Part shown: positions 12,801 to 25,445 of the stretch, piece after piece
How the letters are laid out: every line of letters begins with the position of its first letter
Position numbering within the stretch: the first letter of the stretch is position 1
Source of the DNA: Setaria digitata
Taxonomy: Eukaryota; Nematoda; Chromadorea; Rhabditida; Setariidae
Assembly (NCBI GenBank): GCA_003640385.1
Contig: RCAB01000035.1
Span: 62,001-126,000, forward strand
Length of the DNA: 64,000 nt
Direction of reading: 5' to 3'
Position numbers and translations under genes: made by a program
The notes under the pieces: model-generated
Databases searched by the model: none
Told to the model about the DNA's origin: nothing
Seen by the model: only the letters and a program-made list of their open reading frames with translations

Positions 12801-13620
12801 TTCCAACTTGAGATGTGACAGTCTCTGAGCATTCAACACCGTTATTGAGACTTTGAAATCCGACCTATTCATTTATCGACCTTCAGTTTTCAGAACGAGA
12901 AACAAGTACAGTTGTTGTGCCAGAAAGTGGGTCAAATAGTACATGCATTTTGCCCACATGGCGCTCCATTCCTATGCGTCAAGTTCATAGAACCCGCTGA
13001 GGAAATTATCCGGCGATTGAAAGCTGAAGCGCCGTTTCGTATGTTTTCTTTTTTATTCTCCCTTCGTTGGAATAATTCCAGTTGAAACTAGCTATTGGAT
13101 TGGACCGTAAAGATTGATAGTTTGGGTTTCTGATTAAATATACAGTTAGGAGTGAACATTTGTCTCTTTTATTGTCATTCGATTAGGTTGATCTCAAAGC
13201 TACTTGCGTAATCTTTTTAGCTGAGTTTTCATTTCTGCTTACTTGATTTCATTTGATTTAATGAATTATCTCTTCATATCAATTTTGAATTATTTTTAAT
13301 GTGTATGAAATATCCCTTATAGTTTCGCTTGGACTGCCGTTAACTGCCAGGGATGATGAGTCATATTAGAAGACTTTTTTTCAGTGCAACTGAAAACTCT
13401 GACAGAATCGGAAATGGATCGGTTATTGAAACCGCGCACCACATTGTCATATAGTGGTCCTTTGGGACCAGCAGGAACAGGAGCAGAACAATGGATGTTT
13501 GGTGCCGGTACCGTTACCACTTTGTTACCTAACTGTGCTTCAACTAATACTGATATACTACCGCAGCAACCCCATTTTCATGCAGCTGATACAGCCGCTG
13601 ATCTCACACGACCATTTTGA
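6870..13620 (+). CDS. ain-1: GW182/TNRC6 (AIN-type) miRISC scaffold protein
   Basis: Argonaute-binding scaffold that recruits deadenylases to miRNA targets in the cytoplasm. Twenty exons, 1041 codons, all in phase: 6870-7014, 7298-7461, 7734-7886, 7978-8098, 8184-8228, 8300-8559, 8783-8938, 9033-9273, 9453-9529, 9625-9663, 9862-9999, 10212-10382, 10554-10644, 10836-10957, 11187-11322, 11516-11718, 11868-12065, 12462-12746, 12894-13038, 13385-13620. Low-complexity protein rich in Gly, Ser, Gln and Trp, with tryptophan motifs such as QWGPH, EWGSV, AWGQT, IWGDP and GWNGG. Residues about 514-570 form a helical segment (LNRPLPQSALVVLNTLLQ) like the Q-rich/middle conserved block of TNRC6. Residues about 907-990 look like the GW182 RRM, starting WVFVQLHG and ending in TLTESEMDRLL. 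Caenorhabditis AIN-1/2 are reported to lack an RRM, which makes this notable. The ATG at 6870 is the first in frame. Confidence 0.9.
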
Positions 13621-16600
13621 TACGAGAAAGGTGATATCTTTGATGGGTACCACTTATACGGTAAGCAGTTTTGTGGAATTAAAAGTATTTAATGGGGTTG
13701 CAATACTTAGTATAATATCGATTTTCGCGCTTTTTAATGTTTGAAGACGTGTTTAATTGATGAATTATTTACCATTATGTGTTATCTTTTGATATTCTGA
13801 ACCGTAGAGTTACAAGAGATGTCACAGATACAGTAATTACGTTCTGTGTTCCGACTGACCAGTGCGATAGTTACATTTTTTCTTTTTTTGCACAGAATTA
13901 CACAAAACGGATGTTACAAAAAATATCATCTTTATGCCAACTGTCCTCAGCACCATTCATTTATAGTCAGTTTACAATTTTGTGCAACACTACAACTAAT
14001 TTTGATTTTTTTCATTTTGAACCCACTGTATCACACCAGGCGATTCTTCTCAATGTGTAATTTGTTTTGATATTTATTATAATTATTGCGTAGTAATACA
14101 CTCAGTCATTCTTCTATTGTCAGTATAGAAGGATGGATTAATGGTCTCTTATTCAAATGAATCGTAATGAGTACGAATTATATATGAGTTAATGATTTGG
14201 TGCAAGATTACCTTCTTGTGGGTTGCGGTGTATTTTCGCAGTTATGATCTTCTCATAATTTTTTATACTCTTCCTTACGTTCAGCCTTCTTTAAACATAA
14301 GTCTTTGAATCCAGGCTTGATTTCCATACTCTCATTTTCTGGCATCTGTACAGACATGTATTATTGTTGTGATTCGTGTATTTTGCCTGTCCCTTTCATC
14401 CTAACACCTTCCATCTATTTATTATTCTCTCTTTCAAATTTCATCTATTTATTATTCTTTCTTAATATCACTCTGCTACCTACTGCTTTATTTTTTATAA
14501 TTGTGATTATTGTCATCAGTCTTGATTTTATTTTAGCATGCACTACAATTGCAAGTGACATTTGGTAGATTGGAACATGAGATGGGAAAAAAGAATAGGA
14601 AAGATTGAAAGAGGGTGCGACAAGATGCATAAATAAAAGAAATAATAGGGCATAATAATTGGAATGGAATATAGCAAACTTTAAAAGTGTAAAGGGAAAG
14701 TTTTGCAATTAACTGAGAGAAAATTGGACCGTAAAAAAATTCGTATGAAGAACTAGCCAGGGTAATGGGATTTTTTTCTAACTTTCTTAATCCATTTTTC
14801 TTTTGTCATATTTTATTTATATGAATTTTTGATCTATAAAGAACTATTTTATTACTTGGTGTGTCCAGAAAGCTGTGGTGTAATGTTTAAATTTTTCTTT
14901 CATGAACAGTAGTGCCTGGGAGGATTTTTTATCTAAGATACCATCGCTTAACTTCATCCGAGAAGTTTACTTGTTCCCTTTTCATTATCAAAAATAGTTT
15001 TTTATGAGTTGAAGATTAGATTTGAGTAATTTTTATTATTTGAGATTATTTCTTGTTACATATCTTTGTAAATACTGACTACAAATGTAATAAGTTCAGC
15101 GATGGAATTGAATCCATTTTTTGTTTCCTTTAGTAATTTTTTGCTGTTAGTATTTGGTCGTATTTTGTTTTTGGAAGTGAAAATCATTTTCTTCACTGAG
15201 TTATTATAGGTAGTTGATGAAATTTGAAAGTTATTACCTGCCATTGTTTGATTCAAATTGTTGAATTTCTGGAAACATTATGAAGTTTTCGTTCCATTGC
15301 AGTAAAATATATGCTTTTTGATGTCGTTATCCTCCAGTATCTGTGATTTAATTACTTAACGGTATTTTATATTTATTAAATATTTTAAATATTTGGCAAT
15401 TCCCGTGAATAGGTTGTAATTATGGTCATTGAAAATTTGATTTGTGCTTTGATGTAGAGAATGAGAATGCTTTGATAGTTCTTATTGTTAAGATAATTCC
15501 TTGATATTGATACAATCTGACATTGTGGCATGATTCAAAAAATGGGCATTTTGGTTGAATTTTGTTTTAAAAAAGATCAGGTTTTCGTTGGGAGATGTAC
15601 TTACATTCTGTTACTATATGCACCACGTACTTTTATAGGATAGTTTGTAGTCGTAGCATATCGTTCACTTTTATGGTGCTCAAATTGACTGCTTATCGTC
15701 TTAATGGAATTAACGTCATTTCTGCGGTTAAGTTCTGAAGTAATTCGAAAATTATTTTGGAAAATATTTCGTAAAATATGATGTCTTTTCATAGTGCTTT
15801 AGATGTATATGCAAACGATACAGACATATGACTTCGCTGTAGTCATCATCTGTACATATGATTGATTTATACGAACTGCATAAAGGAAGGTTCATTTATT
15901 TCAAACTTCATTCTAAAAAATTAGCAGTCTCTAAAATTTTATGAGAAATTTAAAGCTGATTTTTGGTTAATTTCGTCATCAGGACTAGATTAGCAGTGCA
16001 AACGGTATTTTGGAAAGAAATGAGTAAAGCTAGAAAGTTTTTTAGAGAAACAAAAGGAATGAATCTATCACAACTAAAAAAATCCACAGTACCTGTTTTG
16101 TTGCGGACTTAAATTATTTTATTGCCACCACATGATTTTTGGGATATGGCATCAAACTTAAGCAATTTTTTAAATTCATTTTCAGTGATCTGAACGCGAA
16201 AATTTCTCTCAAAGTTTCCTCTGTACATTCTTCTCTGGAAAACGTATCAGCTTTCGATTATTGTTAATATTTCACTCAACTTTCAGAAGTTTGGAAATTC
16301 ACGTGTACTCCCTCAGTTCTATTCATTTATATGTATAGACTTTTCTCCTTTTATGCTGTTATTGTTGTTTATGTGTAGGCAGTGCGAGATTGTGCCACCA
16401 TATTTTTCTAACCGTAAAATTTGTCTGCATGTTTCCGTTTATGAAATCATATTGTTTTCTTCGCTTCAGAATCATTTTTTTTTTTACTAGACTCACGATT
16501 CCTTCAACACCATCTTCATTTGTTCCAGATTTTATTTATTAAATGCATTTAGGTATTCCCATAATATTCTTTTTCATTAATTTCTACCTTTATTTAATGT

Positions 16601-18302
16601 CAAACAGTAATTCGTAAACCATACAGAATTTAAAATTCAGATTTCCTTGATTTAAAATTTTAACATGTTGTTAAGGTGATCGACCCGTCTTTGCTGACAT
16701 TCATTCTGTACATATATCACAGTAATTCAGTGTTATTTTTTCTGCTTATCCCATATCAGAGTTCAGAAAGGACAAAAGATATCAAATATTCTATGCCAGA
16801 CAATATTGCATCGTTAATCAAGCTCTGTCCATGTTTTTTCTTTTCTTCTCCCTGACTTCTTCCAACACTTCCTATTTCTTCCTAACATTTACAAGAGACA
16901 TTTCTGCTTAGATGAATAGAACAGGACTTATAAAGAGACAAGTATTATGAATAGATCAGGCTCGCATGTGATCAGCAACAAAACGTATCGCAGCGATTTA
17001 GAAACGGAATTTTTTTTTTTTTTTGGTTTTTTATTCGCAAGCTTAAATTAATACAGGACTTGATTGCAAGATCGCACTTTTGGGGAGTATAATCTTCTTT
17101 TATCAAGACTTTTTTTTTTTCATGTTTATCTTGTACTTGAGCTGTTTTGGTGCGGTGGTTCAATATTTCGCACTTGTTATGATCTTTCTACAGTTACTGT
17201 CACAATTATTCACATAGACTGACACGATTTCCTATCATTATCACAATTACTGGAGCTACAAATAATTTATAAATATTGCTTGAATCGCAGTGAATGTCTG
17301 CATGGGCATTTCTGTATATGTTGTTCTCTATTAGTGTGCATCTGATGTGACTTTAACGCAGGCTGCATACGTGTGTAATGATTTTATAGCTGATTTGTTT
17401 GCATCTTCATATTGCGTTCAGGTGTAACATTAAAATAGTTGCTTCAGTATAATATTTTCGTGAAATTTCATGATTTTTCCATATTCTTTATTTTGCACAG
17501 TAATCCAGTTTTTTGTTCTTTTTTTTAATATGACATTAGTTACCATTAATCTTCCAAAGAAGCATAACTGATTAAGTAAGGCAATTACTACGCGATTATT
17601 GTTTATTCCCTGTTATATATCCTTCAGTTTTTTTTATCTTTTGGCATTGTTAGTTAATGTTATTTAACTGCACATCGTTAAGACTCTGATATTTTAATGT
17701 TCTAAAGTTTTTTATGCCAATAAAATATAATGCTTTTGGTCGTAATTCGATTGATATTGTTAGTTTTTCAAAGGAAACTTTAGCAAAAAGTTTGTTTTTC
17801 CGAAAAATATCATCATTGTTGTTGTATGTGTTGTCACAGCCAAATTATTTTTATTACTGTTTTTTATAAATAGTTATTAATTTATAGCATTTTCCTGAAT
17901 TTTATTATTCCTTCGTCACTTTAGAATTTTATATCATCTTTGTTTTTTATGGTGGATTTTCATAATTGCTTTTTTAATTGCTTTTGAATAATATATATTA
18001 TATTTATCGTTGTTTTCTCCGTGCTTTTCCTGCTACTACAACGATATCTTGTTTTTCCTGTTTTCATTACATCCTTCCTTACCATCGTCATTACTGACTT
18101 CGTAACATCTGGATAAAGTTGTGAGTAGTTGTGTTCTTGTTCATCTCTCTCTTGCTTGCAACAATTTTTACTTATTTTTTACCGTAATTCTTACACGACT
18201 TTATTTCTCTTTCCGGTAGCTTTGTTTCATTTCCATCATTTATTGCCCTTATATCAATCATTGATCAAAAACTTTCGATTTTAGCTTTTCGCCTTTATGT
18301 AA

Positions 18303-18331
18303 TTATATATATGTATATTATATATATATAT
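18303..18331. repeat. Short (TA)n tract
   Basis: Alternating TA with one ATG interruption, in the gap upstream of CPSF3. Confidence 0.8.
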
Positions 18332-18950
18332 TCTGCATAAATATTTGGTTTATTGGTACATTGCTGTTGCACACGGCGGAAGTTGTACATGAACCGTTGT
18401 GGTAGGGAGTATTTCCACATCAGATATTTTACTGGAAGATGGAACTGCAGGAAAAGGAAGAGTTTTCGGGAATGGAAATAAATAGAACTGGAAGGCGCAT
18501 TTCAAGTTACTGTCGGACAGGCAGTGAATGCTGGTAATTCTGCGAAGAATAGTAGGGTGTGGGTGGCAGTGGGAGGGAAAAGATGAGTTGAGGAACGTAC
18601 CGTTGCATACTGGCCAGAAATCCGAAATCTGTAACTTGTGCGAGGTCACAAGACTGTTTACGTAAGGGTCGTTTGGGGAGGCTAAATATGTGTTGTCGCG
18701 CAATTACACCGTAAAGTAGCAAAAGTAACGGAGAATGGCTGAAGCAATAGAGATGTTAATGCTTTGATCCGTGGAGAATGGGAGCTTCTCGGCTTCTGTC
18801 CTCTACTCTTGCATTTCATTCAAGTTGGTGTATTTGGATTTTCAGTTATATTGTTATTCCCGTGAGTGTTTTGAAAGGAAACGGAGGAAGACGTATCTTA
18901 TCTGAGAGTTTTAAAAATTTGCTAGCGAAGTACATGAACAGTTACTGACT

Positions 18951-18958
18951 GCTCTTAG
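18951..18958 (+). promoter_or_regulatory. Probable spliced-leader acceptor of CPSF3
   Basis: Pyrimidine-rich GCTCTTAG ends directly at the start codon, spacer 0. No upstream in-frame exon is needed, so trans-splicing is the simplest reading. Confidence 0.55.
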
Positions 18959-21900
18959 ATGGATACTGATGGCGCGGACGATTTTTCCGACACTCTTGTC
19001 ATTACTCCACTGTAAGTTTTCATCAAATATGAGAAATGTGAAGTGTTTTGTGGTGTCCTGTTATGAATTTACTAAATTCAAAATGTTATATTGTTCCTTG
19101 CTATTTTCTAAGCATAATAAGTATCTACTCTTAGTGAAATGGGCCTCACTTATCAGTTTCTTATTACATCTATTGTTCCGGTGCAGTATCGTTAATTTGA
19201 GTTCATTTGCTTTTATGGTGCAGTATGTTTTCAGGGGATCTGGGCAGGAAGTAGGCCGATCATGCCATTATTTGACTTTCAAAGGAAAAAAAGTATTGGT
19301 GAGGCGTTAGTTCATATGATTTTTGTTTTCATACCTTGTTATCATTGTTAAATGCATTACTTTTCAAGCTGTTAAATCTATTTTGATACGATATTCAAAT
19401 CCATTTGTAGCTGGATTGTGGCATACATCCTGGTATGAGCGGTGTTGATGCACTCCCATTTGTTGATTTCGTGGATTGCGAAGAATTAGATCTACTTTTG
19501 GTAACGCATTTTCATCTGGATCATTGCGGTGCATTACCTTGGTTGCTCGAAAAGACAGCATTCCGCGGTCGATGTTTTATGACGCATGCAACGAAAGCTA
19601 TTTACCGTATGTCGATCGGTGACTATTTAAAGGTTTCGAAATATGGTGGTTCAAGTGATAATCGAATGCTTTATAACGAAGAAGATCTAGAGAAAAGTAT
19701 GGAAAAAATTGAGGTTTGTCCGTATGTAGTACTTGTTGTGATCTTCATGTTCCTTCCTTTTTCTTCTAGAGTCAAGGCATGAACATTTTATATTTTTTTT
19801 TTTGTCCAAGAAAAACTGAACTTTATGTCTCCTATTTTTTTCGACTGCATTTTTTGTGTGAACGATTTTTCACTTGTTTTTTCTATCCGCTTACTATATG
19901 TCAAATCGGTTGGGACTGTCAGCTACAAACAGTCTGAAAAATATATCTCTTCGTGGCTTCACAGGTCAATATTATATTATGTAACGAAAATCAATTTTCA
20001 AGCTTTAGTTAATTTAGGTAATTGATTTCCATGAGCAGAAAGAAGTCAACGGTATCAAGTTTTGGTGCCATGTTGCGGGTCATGTTTTGGGTGCTTGTAT
20101 GTTCATGATTGAAATTGCTGGCGTGAGGATATTATATACAGGAGATTTCTCGAGGCTCGAAGATCGTCATTTGTGTGCTGCTGAATTGCCTACCGTGTCA
20201 CCTGATGTTCTGATTTGTGAATCAACTTATGGAACACAAATTCACGAAAGTCGCGATGAAAGGGAAAAGAGGTAGAAGTTTCAAAGATATATGCACCGAG
20301 ATATCATCGAGAGTTCAGCGGTATAATTTAATTTAGTCATATGTAAGGACAAGTAACTCTTTTAACGTACTATCTCTCTGGAAGAAGTCAGGACTATAGA
20401 TTTAAAGCGAAGGTTTTTTTTTTTTTTAATTAGACTAGAGTAGCAGTATTTTACTGATATTAGATGTGAGCAAAAGAAATAAAAAGTCGCATACAAACTC
20501 CTTCCTCTTGATCTAATTATATTTGGACAAATAGTTGTAAAAGGCAACTAAAGCTGCATAAATGCACTTCAGACAATCTTGCTGCTGCACACTTTCAGAT
20601 TCACAAGCATTGTTCATGAGATTGTTGGACGAGGTGGACGCTGTCTTATTCCTGCATTTGCTCTCGGACGGGCTCAGGAATTATTACTTATTTTAGATGA
20701 ATATTGGGAAGCTCATCCAGAGCTACAAGATATTCCAGTATACTGTTAGTTGAGAAATACTTTTTTTTTTAAGCCATGAATAAAGCTCCGAATTTAAAAA
20801 TTCCGTTTTTAAGTAAATGAATTAATAATCAGTTTGCTTGCAAAATAATAGTTGCATAGTTATAGCACAACGGAATTAGTATGCTGAGTATCAATACTAA
20901 GTGTAATGTTTTTCTACAAAAGCGTTGTACATTAGACAAAAAATATTTCCCTTAACTTTCTCAGTTGAAGAAAACTGCAGGGGGAGGAGGAAGTGCTTAA
21001 GAATTACCATAAATCTGTAAGGTATTCTATATTCTCATAAGTCCTGAAATAAATTTGTAATTTGCTGAACTGTTACTGAGCTGACGGATCTGCGAGGAGT
21101 CTAGGACCTAATTTTCCTAGTAGTAAATATCTTTTTATCCTTGCGCTGCTTTATCATTGAAATATTCATATCATTGAAATAATCCATGTGCTTTTATTCT
21201 GAAATGATAAAAAACTGATCTATACAAAGTATTTGCTTTGTATTTAATTGTCTAACTGTGAAGAGAAATTGTTTCAGATGCAAGTTCGTTGGCTAAAAAA
21301 TGTATGGCTGTGTATCAGACATTTGTGAGTGGGATGAATAGTAGAATACAAAAACAGATAGCATTGAATAATCCATTCGTTTTTAAGCATGTTTCCAATC
21401 TAAAGGTTGTTTCTAACCTATTTATTACCACACATTAGTTTTCGTATCATAGATATCTGTAAATTCCATTAATTATCTTATCCTCCGCTAAAAGTTTATT
21501 TATTTTGTTATCTATTTGTTCAGTTATTTCATTTATTTATTTACTTATTCATTTTATTTGATTTACGTATTTGACTTTGTTTTTCTGATTTTATTTGTTT
21601 GTTTTTTTTAGATGTAATTTGTTTAATTTTACTGATTTAAGTAGTTTGTTTTTCTCATTACTTATTTTGAATTAATTAGTTGATTGAAAATTAAAAGCTC
21701 CATTCGTGAACAGATTTTAAAAACTGTCTCAAATTGTAGAGTATCGATCATTTCGAAGATGTGGGTCCCTGTGTTGTGCTTGCTTCGCCGGGTATGTTGC
21801 AGAATGGTCTAAGCAGAGAACTGTTCGAGAGCTGGTGCACAGATTCAAAAAATGGTTGTATCATAGCTGGTTACTGCGTTGAAGGAACCCTTGCTAAAGT

Positions 21901-23648
21901 TTGTTCATTTCTTTTTTCATTAGTTTACAAATGTTGTCTGATTATATTAACTGAATTTTACAGGAACATAGCTACAGTATGTCTGAGTCTGTCGGAATAG
22001 AAATCTATTATGAAGCAAAATATATTAGATTTCTATTAGAATAATAAATTCCTAAGAGAAATCAGAATTTAAGCAATAATTATGACAAACCTAAATTACT
22101 GAATAATCATTCTGAATTAGATCTATTTGGAACTGTCAATATCGAACCTTGACCATCTGGGACTGAACAGAATTTTAAGTAGCTATGGTGCGGAAAATAA
22201 TACAAAACTTAGAGGTCTAAATTAGCCCGCTTAAAATATCGAGATGGCGACAGTAAAAATTCCTGCCTTCCACTTCTTATATTTTTACTACATTGTAAAC
22301 CTCATAATATCTCTGCACCGTCCGCTAAAACTACATATATTTTTATTTCGGATGAAGAATTTAATAAGTTTTTTACTTTTTAATTGAAATTTATGCTTTT
22401 TTTGTTTTCAAGCATATCTTATCTGAACCGGAAGAAATTGTTGCGATGAACGGACAAAAGCTGGCAATGCGGTTACAGGTGATTTCATTTTCATGCTTTT
22501 AAAACTTATGAAATAGGTTTTCGAAAAGCTTTATCTTATAATTTTGTCGAGAAACTTGATATGTTTAAAATGCAAAAAATCAGGGATACTGCGCATAAGA
22601 AGTAATCTCCAAAAAAATGTTTTTGTTTTTCTTTACAAAAGAAATAAAATAAAATGGATTATAATGTAAAAACAATGGATCTCTCTGGTCCATTGTAACG
22701 AGGCTTTTTTTTTTTTTTTTTTAAATTTGCTCATTTTCTTTCTTTACGAATGTTGCTTTTTTATGTAATTTGCTGTGACGTATTTCAAACTCTCAGAAAT
22801 CTAATTTCAGCTGCTGGATAGAAATCTGATATGGCAGGATTTAGAATTAATTATATCAAACCAGAATTGGAAGATAAAACCTTTTTTGCATTCGGATCTC
22901 AAGACCTTCATGTACTTTCTTGAGAACTTGACTAATTATATTTTTAACTTAGTTTAGGTAGCTTATATCAGCTTCTCGGCTCATACAGACTATACCCAAA
23001 CATCAGATTTTATCCGTGCCCTTCGACCGCCTCATCTCATACTAGTGCATGGTGAAATGAATGAAATGAATCGTCTGAAAGCAGCAATTATAAGGCAATA
23101 CGAAGATGAACCAGACTTTCATATCGAGGTGAACTTCATTCTTTTTCTTTTGCTTTCAGAAAATCGATCCTTCCCAGTCATGCTTTCATTACTAGCCTAA
23201 TTAAACAGAAGTTTCAGAGTATGGCTTCTTCTGTAATGCGCTATTTATTTCTAATTTGGGGAGCTTTGGCTTTATTGTCCATAAATAATAAATGAGCCAA
23301 GCTTAAAGGGTTTTGAAATCCATCAGGACTAGAGCAAAATTTTGTTAGAGTTATCAACTTGATCCAATTTCTAAATTGTACGAGTATGCATAGTAAGATA
23401 TTGGTCATTTTATAAGGAGCATGTTTGTTCCATACTTGTTGTTTTGCAGGTCTACAATCCTCGAAATACTGAGTCAGTTGAATTGCATTTCAGAGGCGAA
23501 AAAACTGCTAAGGTTGAATTCGTTTTTTTTTTTGCAAATGTTGATTATGTTCACGCCATGTTATTTGAAAGTTTCGATATTACATTTTGAGTTCAAGTTC
23601 AACCAGAATGCCAGAATTTTGGAAAAAGATTCAACAAGTCTGAATATG

Positions 23649-23701
<53 letters not shown>

Positions 23702-25445
23702 GAAATGATATATATTGTTAGCTCTATTTAGCTATATATATATATATCATTTCTGTAGATGCTGAATAGAAGGCTAACTAAACATGCCGAAAGTGATGGT
23801 TACTAAGTCCTTTATTTGAATCCAAAACAATATTTCTAGATTAATTTAAAGGTTGTTGGAAAAATGGCAATGACGCCACCAGCAGACGGACGAATTTTGA
23901 GCGGTGTTTTGGTCCGAAGAAATTTTAATTATCACTTAATGCATGCCGATGATCTTAGCGGTATGTTTTACATCCGGTTTTTCATTTTTTTTTCGTTTTT
24001 TTTTTTTTTATAAAATTTGGTTCTGCATAATTAAAATTTGAGATTATTGATGATTAGGATCTGTTGATTGTTTTTGGATGATTTTCATTTCTAATATTTC
24101 TGAAATGCCCTTTTTCTACATTCGATTCTCCAACTCTTATTATTCATTTTTAGTTTTATTGTGAGCTAACAATTAAGAAAACTGCTTCATTTTGGTAAAA
24201 TCTTGTTACATTTACAGCATATACGGACTTGTCTAATAGTATCTTGACGCAGCGAGAGAGTGTCTTCTATAGTGGTACCATTACATTGCTTCTTCATAAT
24301 TTACAACAAGTGGCTGGTGATGTGAGCTGTGAAGAAATTGATTCCAAGGATACTTCTGATCCAACGCATACAATCAAATTGTTTGACGTTAGTACATTTT
24401 GTTATATATTAGAAGAGAAATTTGCCTATTTTTAACAGAAGATATGTTCTCCTTATAAAACAAATACAGTATCGTGCAGATCATCATCCCTTTCAGAATT
24501 AGAACATTCTTTTATCTGGTTTGCATGAAAAGGAAAATAATTGGGACTTTTATCATCTTAAAACTTTTATGCTCACCAGTACATTATTAAATTATCATGG
24601 AAAATTACAACTTCTTCAGTATTTTATTGCTGCTGAAATAAACATCTCTCTTCATCTCAGTTTTCTGTACAGGAAAGAATCCGCGTGTTGGTTTACTACC
24701 CGCAACATGTCGCTATTATTGAATGGACATCTAATCCTGTGAGCGATATGTTCGCTGATGCAACCCTGGCCGCTGTTTTGCACGCACAGACAAATCCGGT
24801 GCCGGATAAAAGTAAGTTTATGGCCATGTTTTCCTTAACTGAATCAACTTTGCAATGCGAATCATTTCTATTTCTTTATATATTTTATATATATCACTGA
24901 ATTTAAATTTTCGAAATTTGGAAATGCTGTATGTAATATGGTTAGATTTGTCGAAAGGTGTATCTGAAATTTTTGTACACTACTTTATCAAGGACGAAGA
25001 CTACTACTTTAAATGGTAATTTTTACGGTTTGAAATGTTTAACTGCTGCCCTTTTCCTCCCTCCTAACGGTAATAAAATTTTAAAATATTCATTTAATTA
25101 GCTTGTCCATGATATTTTTTGTCGTTTATTTGAAGGCGAATTATTATTTCTGCATGTTTTTCATTTTCTCCTCTCCAAGTTTTAGACCTCAGAAATTGGA
25201 ATGTAAAGCCGAACGAATTGGAGTGTTTGATAAAAACACTGACTGAGCTCTGCGGTGATCAAGCAATTATCCGAACTGCAGGTAATACAATTGAATTGGA
25301 AATAGATGGAAAAGAAGCTAAAATAGACCTGGATACGATGCATATCATATGTACCGATCAACTATTACATCATTTGATCACGTCCGTTTGCCAGAAAATG
25401 ATGAATTCCCTACTGCCAGTTTGTACATTGACAGTTGCAAAGTAA
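18959..25445 (+). CDS. cpsf-3: CPSF3 (CPSF-73), pre-mRNA 3'-end cleavage endonuclease
   Basis: Zinc-dependent metallo-beta-lactamase/beta-CASP nuclease that cuts pre-mRNA before polyadenylation in the nucleus. Fourteen exons, 694 codons (human about 684): 18959-19011, 19235-19298, 19411-19713, 20018-20271, 20599-20744, 21278-21405, 21740-21898, 22413-22478, 22958-23128, 23450-23512, 23852-23960, 24218-24387, 24673-24811, 25186-25445. The catalytic motif HFHLDH is at residues 72-77 (ligands H72, H74, D76, H77); later metal motifs are visible as [22 protein letters not shown] and LVHGE. The beta-CASP region includes [16 protein letters not shown] and [15 protein letters not shown]. The C-terminal part ([10 protein letters not shown] onward) is the CPSF-100-binding domain. 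Nothing essential is missing; one copy, no sign of decay. Identification is very secure. Confidence 0.97.
23651..23696. repeat. (TA)n microsatellite in a CPSF3 intron
   Basis: About 23 TA units inside the intron between the exons ending 23512 and starting 23852. It is followed by a second TA run (about 23734-23748); the flanks AGAAATGA and TCATTTCT are inverted copies, so the whole block can fold as a hairpin. Confidence 0.85.

Larger units (their letters stand above)
13621..18958. other. 5.3-kb gene-free gap (3' UTR plus intergenic)
   Basis: Very AT-rich and full of poly-T tracts; I see no coding exon with both splice context and recognisable similarity. The left part probably holds the GW182 3' UTR. 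The right end (about 18354-18720) is purine-rich on the + strand and less AT-rich, and probably belongs to the promoter or outron of CPSF3. Confidence 0.5.

Noticed and set aside
13454..13744. 96-codon frame overlapping the last GW182 exon
   Set aside because: Another frame of a confirmed coding exon, running into the 3' UTR.
14305..14708. Hydrophobic open frames on both strands in the GW182 3' region
   Set aside because: Low-complexity Leu/Ile/Phe translations from T-rich DNA; mutually antisense and without splice signals.
18350..18722. 117-codon minus-strand open frame upstream of CPSF3
   Set aside because: The + strand is simply purine-rich here, which removes stops on the other strand; the Pro/Ser/Leu-rich translation resembles nothing and lies in the likely CPSF3 promoter.
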